DNA of 64,000 nt from the NCBI RefSeq assembly GCF_024697385.1, contig NZ_JAILFV010000120.1, positions 1-64,000 of the forward strand, in the 5' to 3' direction. The DNA is from Anaerovibrio sp. Its GTDB lineage: Bacteria; Bacillota; Negativicutes; Selenomonadales; Selenomonadaceae. How positions within the stretch are numbered: the stretch's first letter is position 1; every line of letters starts with the position of its first letter. The translations under genes were made by a program, and so were the position numbers. Shown here one piece after another: positions 63,116 to 64,000 of the stretch. Under the pieces are notes generated by a model, which was not told the DNA's origin, did not search any database, and saw nothing but the letters and a program-made list of their open reading frames with translations.

Positions 63116-63178
63116 GCATTACTCCTGATGGTTTCCTGCCTGCCATCCTGTATAAAGACGAATGTTAAACGCCACAGA

Positions 63179-63349
63179 TATAACTCGGTGTAAGCTGTCC
63201 CCTTCCTCTATAGGTGGGGGGGGGACAAGCTTTAACAGGTGGTGAGCATAGCTCCCACCTCGTTGCGACACGAAGTTAGTCCCTTTAGGGGAAACGCTAA
63301 TTGGAAGTTTTTCTTTTTTAAAAGAAAAATTTGAACAATGGCGTTATAA
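63179..63349 (-). mobile_element. Structured repeat, type B (copy 9), inserted in a palindrome
   Basis: Complete type B copy in minus orientation. Outside it, AAACGCCACAGA and TCTGTGGCGTTT are perfect inverse complements, so an existing hairpin was split. Removing the element and one TTATA leaves a 12-bp stem with the loop ATTATA. Confidence 0.92.
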
Positions 63350-63517
63350 TTCTGTGGCGTTTGATATTAGGACTTTAATCTTATCTAGCTAAGACTTTTT
63401 ATCTATATTTTTTGCATTTTTTATTTTTTTGTGTTGAAATATTGCGCTTAACACTTTATAATTTAAAAGTGTAAAAGATATCTACCTATATTTTTATATT
63501 AGTATTGGAGGAAGATA

Positions 63518-63814
63518 ATGGCGAGACAGAAAAAATCAGGAGAAGCATTGGTGCCTGCAACCACCGATGTGGGGCTAAAGGCTCACATCTATGTATCTAT
63601 TGACGATTTACAGGAGAAAAAAATATTTCAAAACATAATCCTTAAGGATTATATCGTTGAACACTGCTATGCCAATTTCAGTGGCTACGATTATACCCTT
63701 GTAGTAAATCCTCCAACTCTGTTGGACTTTAATGAATACTGCGACAACCTAAAAAGAATGTTGCCCAGTCTTTCCTGTAAAACCTACCTTTCAGGCGGTG
63801 AACCATATAAATAA
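63518..63814 (+). CDS. Hypothetical protein, 98 aa
   Basis: A small soluble protein with an alpha/beta look: VGLKAHIYVSIDDLQEKKIFQNIILKDYIVEHCYANFSGYDYTLVVNPPTLLDFNEYCDNLKRMLPSLSCKTYLSGGEPYK. No known domain recognised. GGAGGAAG precedes the ATG, and a strong terminator follows, so it is a credible single-gene unit. The AT-rich leader contains TTGAAA-like and TATAAT-like elements. Confidence 0.8.
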   Translation: MARQKKSGEALVPATTDVGLKAHIYVSIDDLQEKKIFQNIILKDYIVEHCYANFSGYDYTLVVNPPTLLDFNEYCDNLKRMLPSLSCKTYLSGGEPYK

Positions 63815-63849
63815 GGAATCAATTTCAACTAATCCCATTAACCGGAGAG

Positions 63850-63896
63850 CACTCAGCAGAGGATGTATACCTCACCCTCTGCTGAGTCTTTTTTAT
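63850..63896 (+). terminator. Terminator after the 98-aa gene
   Basis: ACTCAGCAGAGG pairs with CCTCTGCTGAGT, followed by CTTTTTT on plus. Confidence 0.9.
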
Positions 63897-63948
63897 GATG
63901 ATTAAAACAGCAATCCCCAGAGCGTAGAAATGCCCTGGAGCTTTGCAT

Positions 63949-64000
63949 CATAATGCCATTGTTCATATTTTTCTTTTGAAAAAAGAAAAATATGAACAAT
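63949..64000 (+). repeat. Solo hairpin form of the repeat (cut by window end)
   Basis: Begins ATAATGCCATTGTTCATATTTTTC and returns as its exact inverse complement around TTTTGAAAAAAG, running off the window. It is a near-perfect palindrome, unlike the imperfect left hairpin of the full copies. Confidence 0.8.

Noticed and set aside
1-64000. CRISPR array made of the dispersed repeats
   Set aside because: Copies are kilobases apart, occur in both orientations and are about 140-170 bp long; no regular spacing, spacers or cas genes.

Overview
The window reads as chromosome from a Gram-negative (diderm) Firmicute of the class Negativicutes, Selenomonadales-like (Selenomonas, Anaerovibrio or Mitsuokella type). 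Three things point there: a heptose-based LPS core locus with LptD, an outer-membrane porin carrying an N-terminal S-layer-homology domain (OmpM/Mep45 type), and Firmicutes gene orders such as secG-est-rnr-smpB. The genus is inference. No phage, complete IS, CRISPR array or rRNA was seen.

Layout. 1-8.4 kb (mostly minus): sugar-phosphate enzymes (manA, pgm), desulfoferrodoxin, a Gfo/Idh dehydrogenase, a chemoreceptor, a divergent phosphofructokinase and smpB. 8.5-16.2 kb: rnr, esterase, secG, pyk, then nrdD on plus. 16.4-29.3 kb (minus, tightly packed): LPS inner-core operon with lptD, ADP-heptose enzymes (two HldA-like kinases, HldE-type adenylyltransferase, GmhB, HldD), three GT9 heptosyltransferase-type genes, WaaE-like GT2, a GT4, a VirK/DUF535 gene and a sialyltransferase-like GT. 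29.5-35.1 kb: envelope proteins, a 28-aa membrane micro-ORF, a possible sRNA, a broken haemagglutinin-like surface gene and the OmpM porin. 35.1-41.8 kb: complete early tetrapyrrole operon sirC-hemA-hemC-cobA/hemD-hemB-hemL. 41.9-54.3 kb: orphan NarL-type regulator, secretin plus PilP/GspC-like partner, pgi, MATE pump, YdcF, cupin, two-component pair, LysR regulator, nagA and deoC. 54.4-64 kb: isc locus (iscU, iscS, divergent iscR), small hypotheticals, a candidate 6S RNA, a degenerate DAK2 protein, an FtsA-like protein with repeated C-terminal domains, tRNA-Gly(CCC) and two small hypotheticals.

The most unusual content is a dispersed family of structured repeats, about eleven copies in 64 kb. 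There are a 143-bp type A, a 169-bp type B, a solo-hairpin form of about 57 bp and one very divergent type-B relative. All complete copies sit between TTATA pentanucleotides. Their stems differ by paired substitutions while the ATATGC loop is kept, and reading frame is not kept. One copy interrupts a surface-protein gene and excising it on paper restores the frame, one splits a palindrome, one supplies the rnr stop codon and one lies between iscS and iscU. They look like a non-autonomous mobile element whose DNA or RNA structure is under selection; no transposase is in the window.

Several enzymes lack hallmark residues (NrdD without a recognisable glycyl-radical tail, PfkA with changed catalytic acids, a DAK2 protein without DGDTG). 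These judgements rest on remembered family consensus and need alignment.
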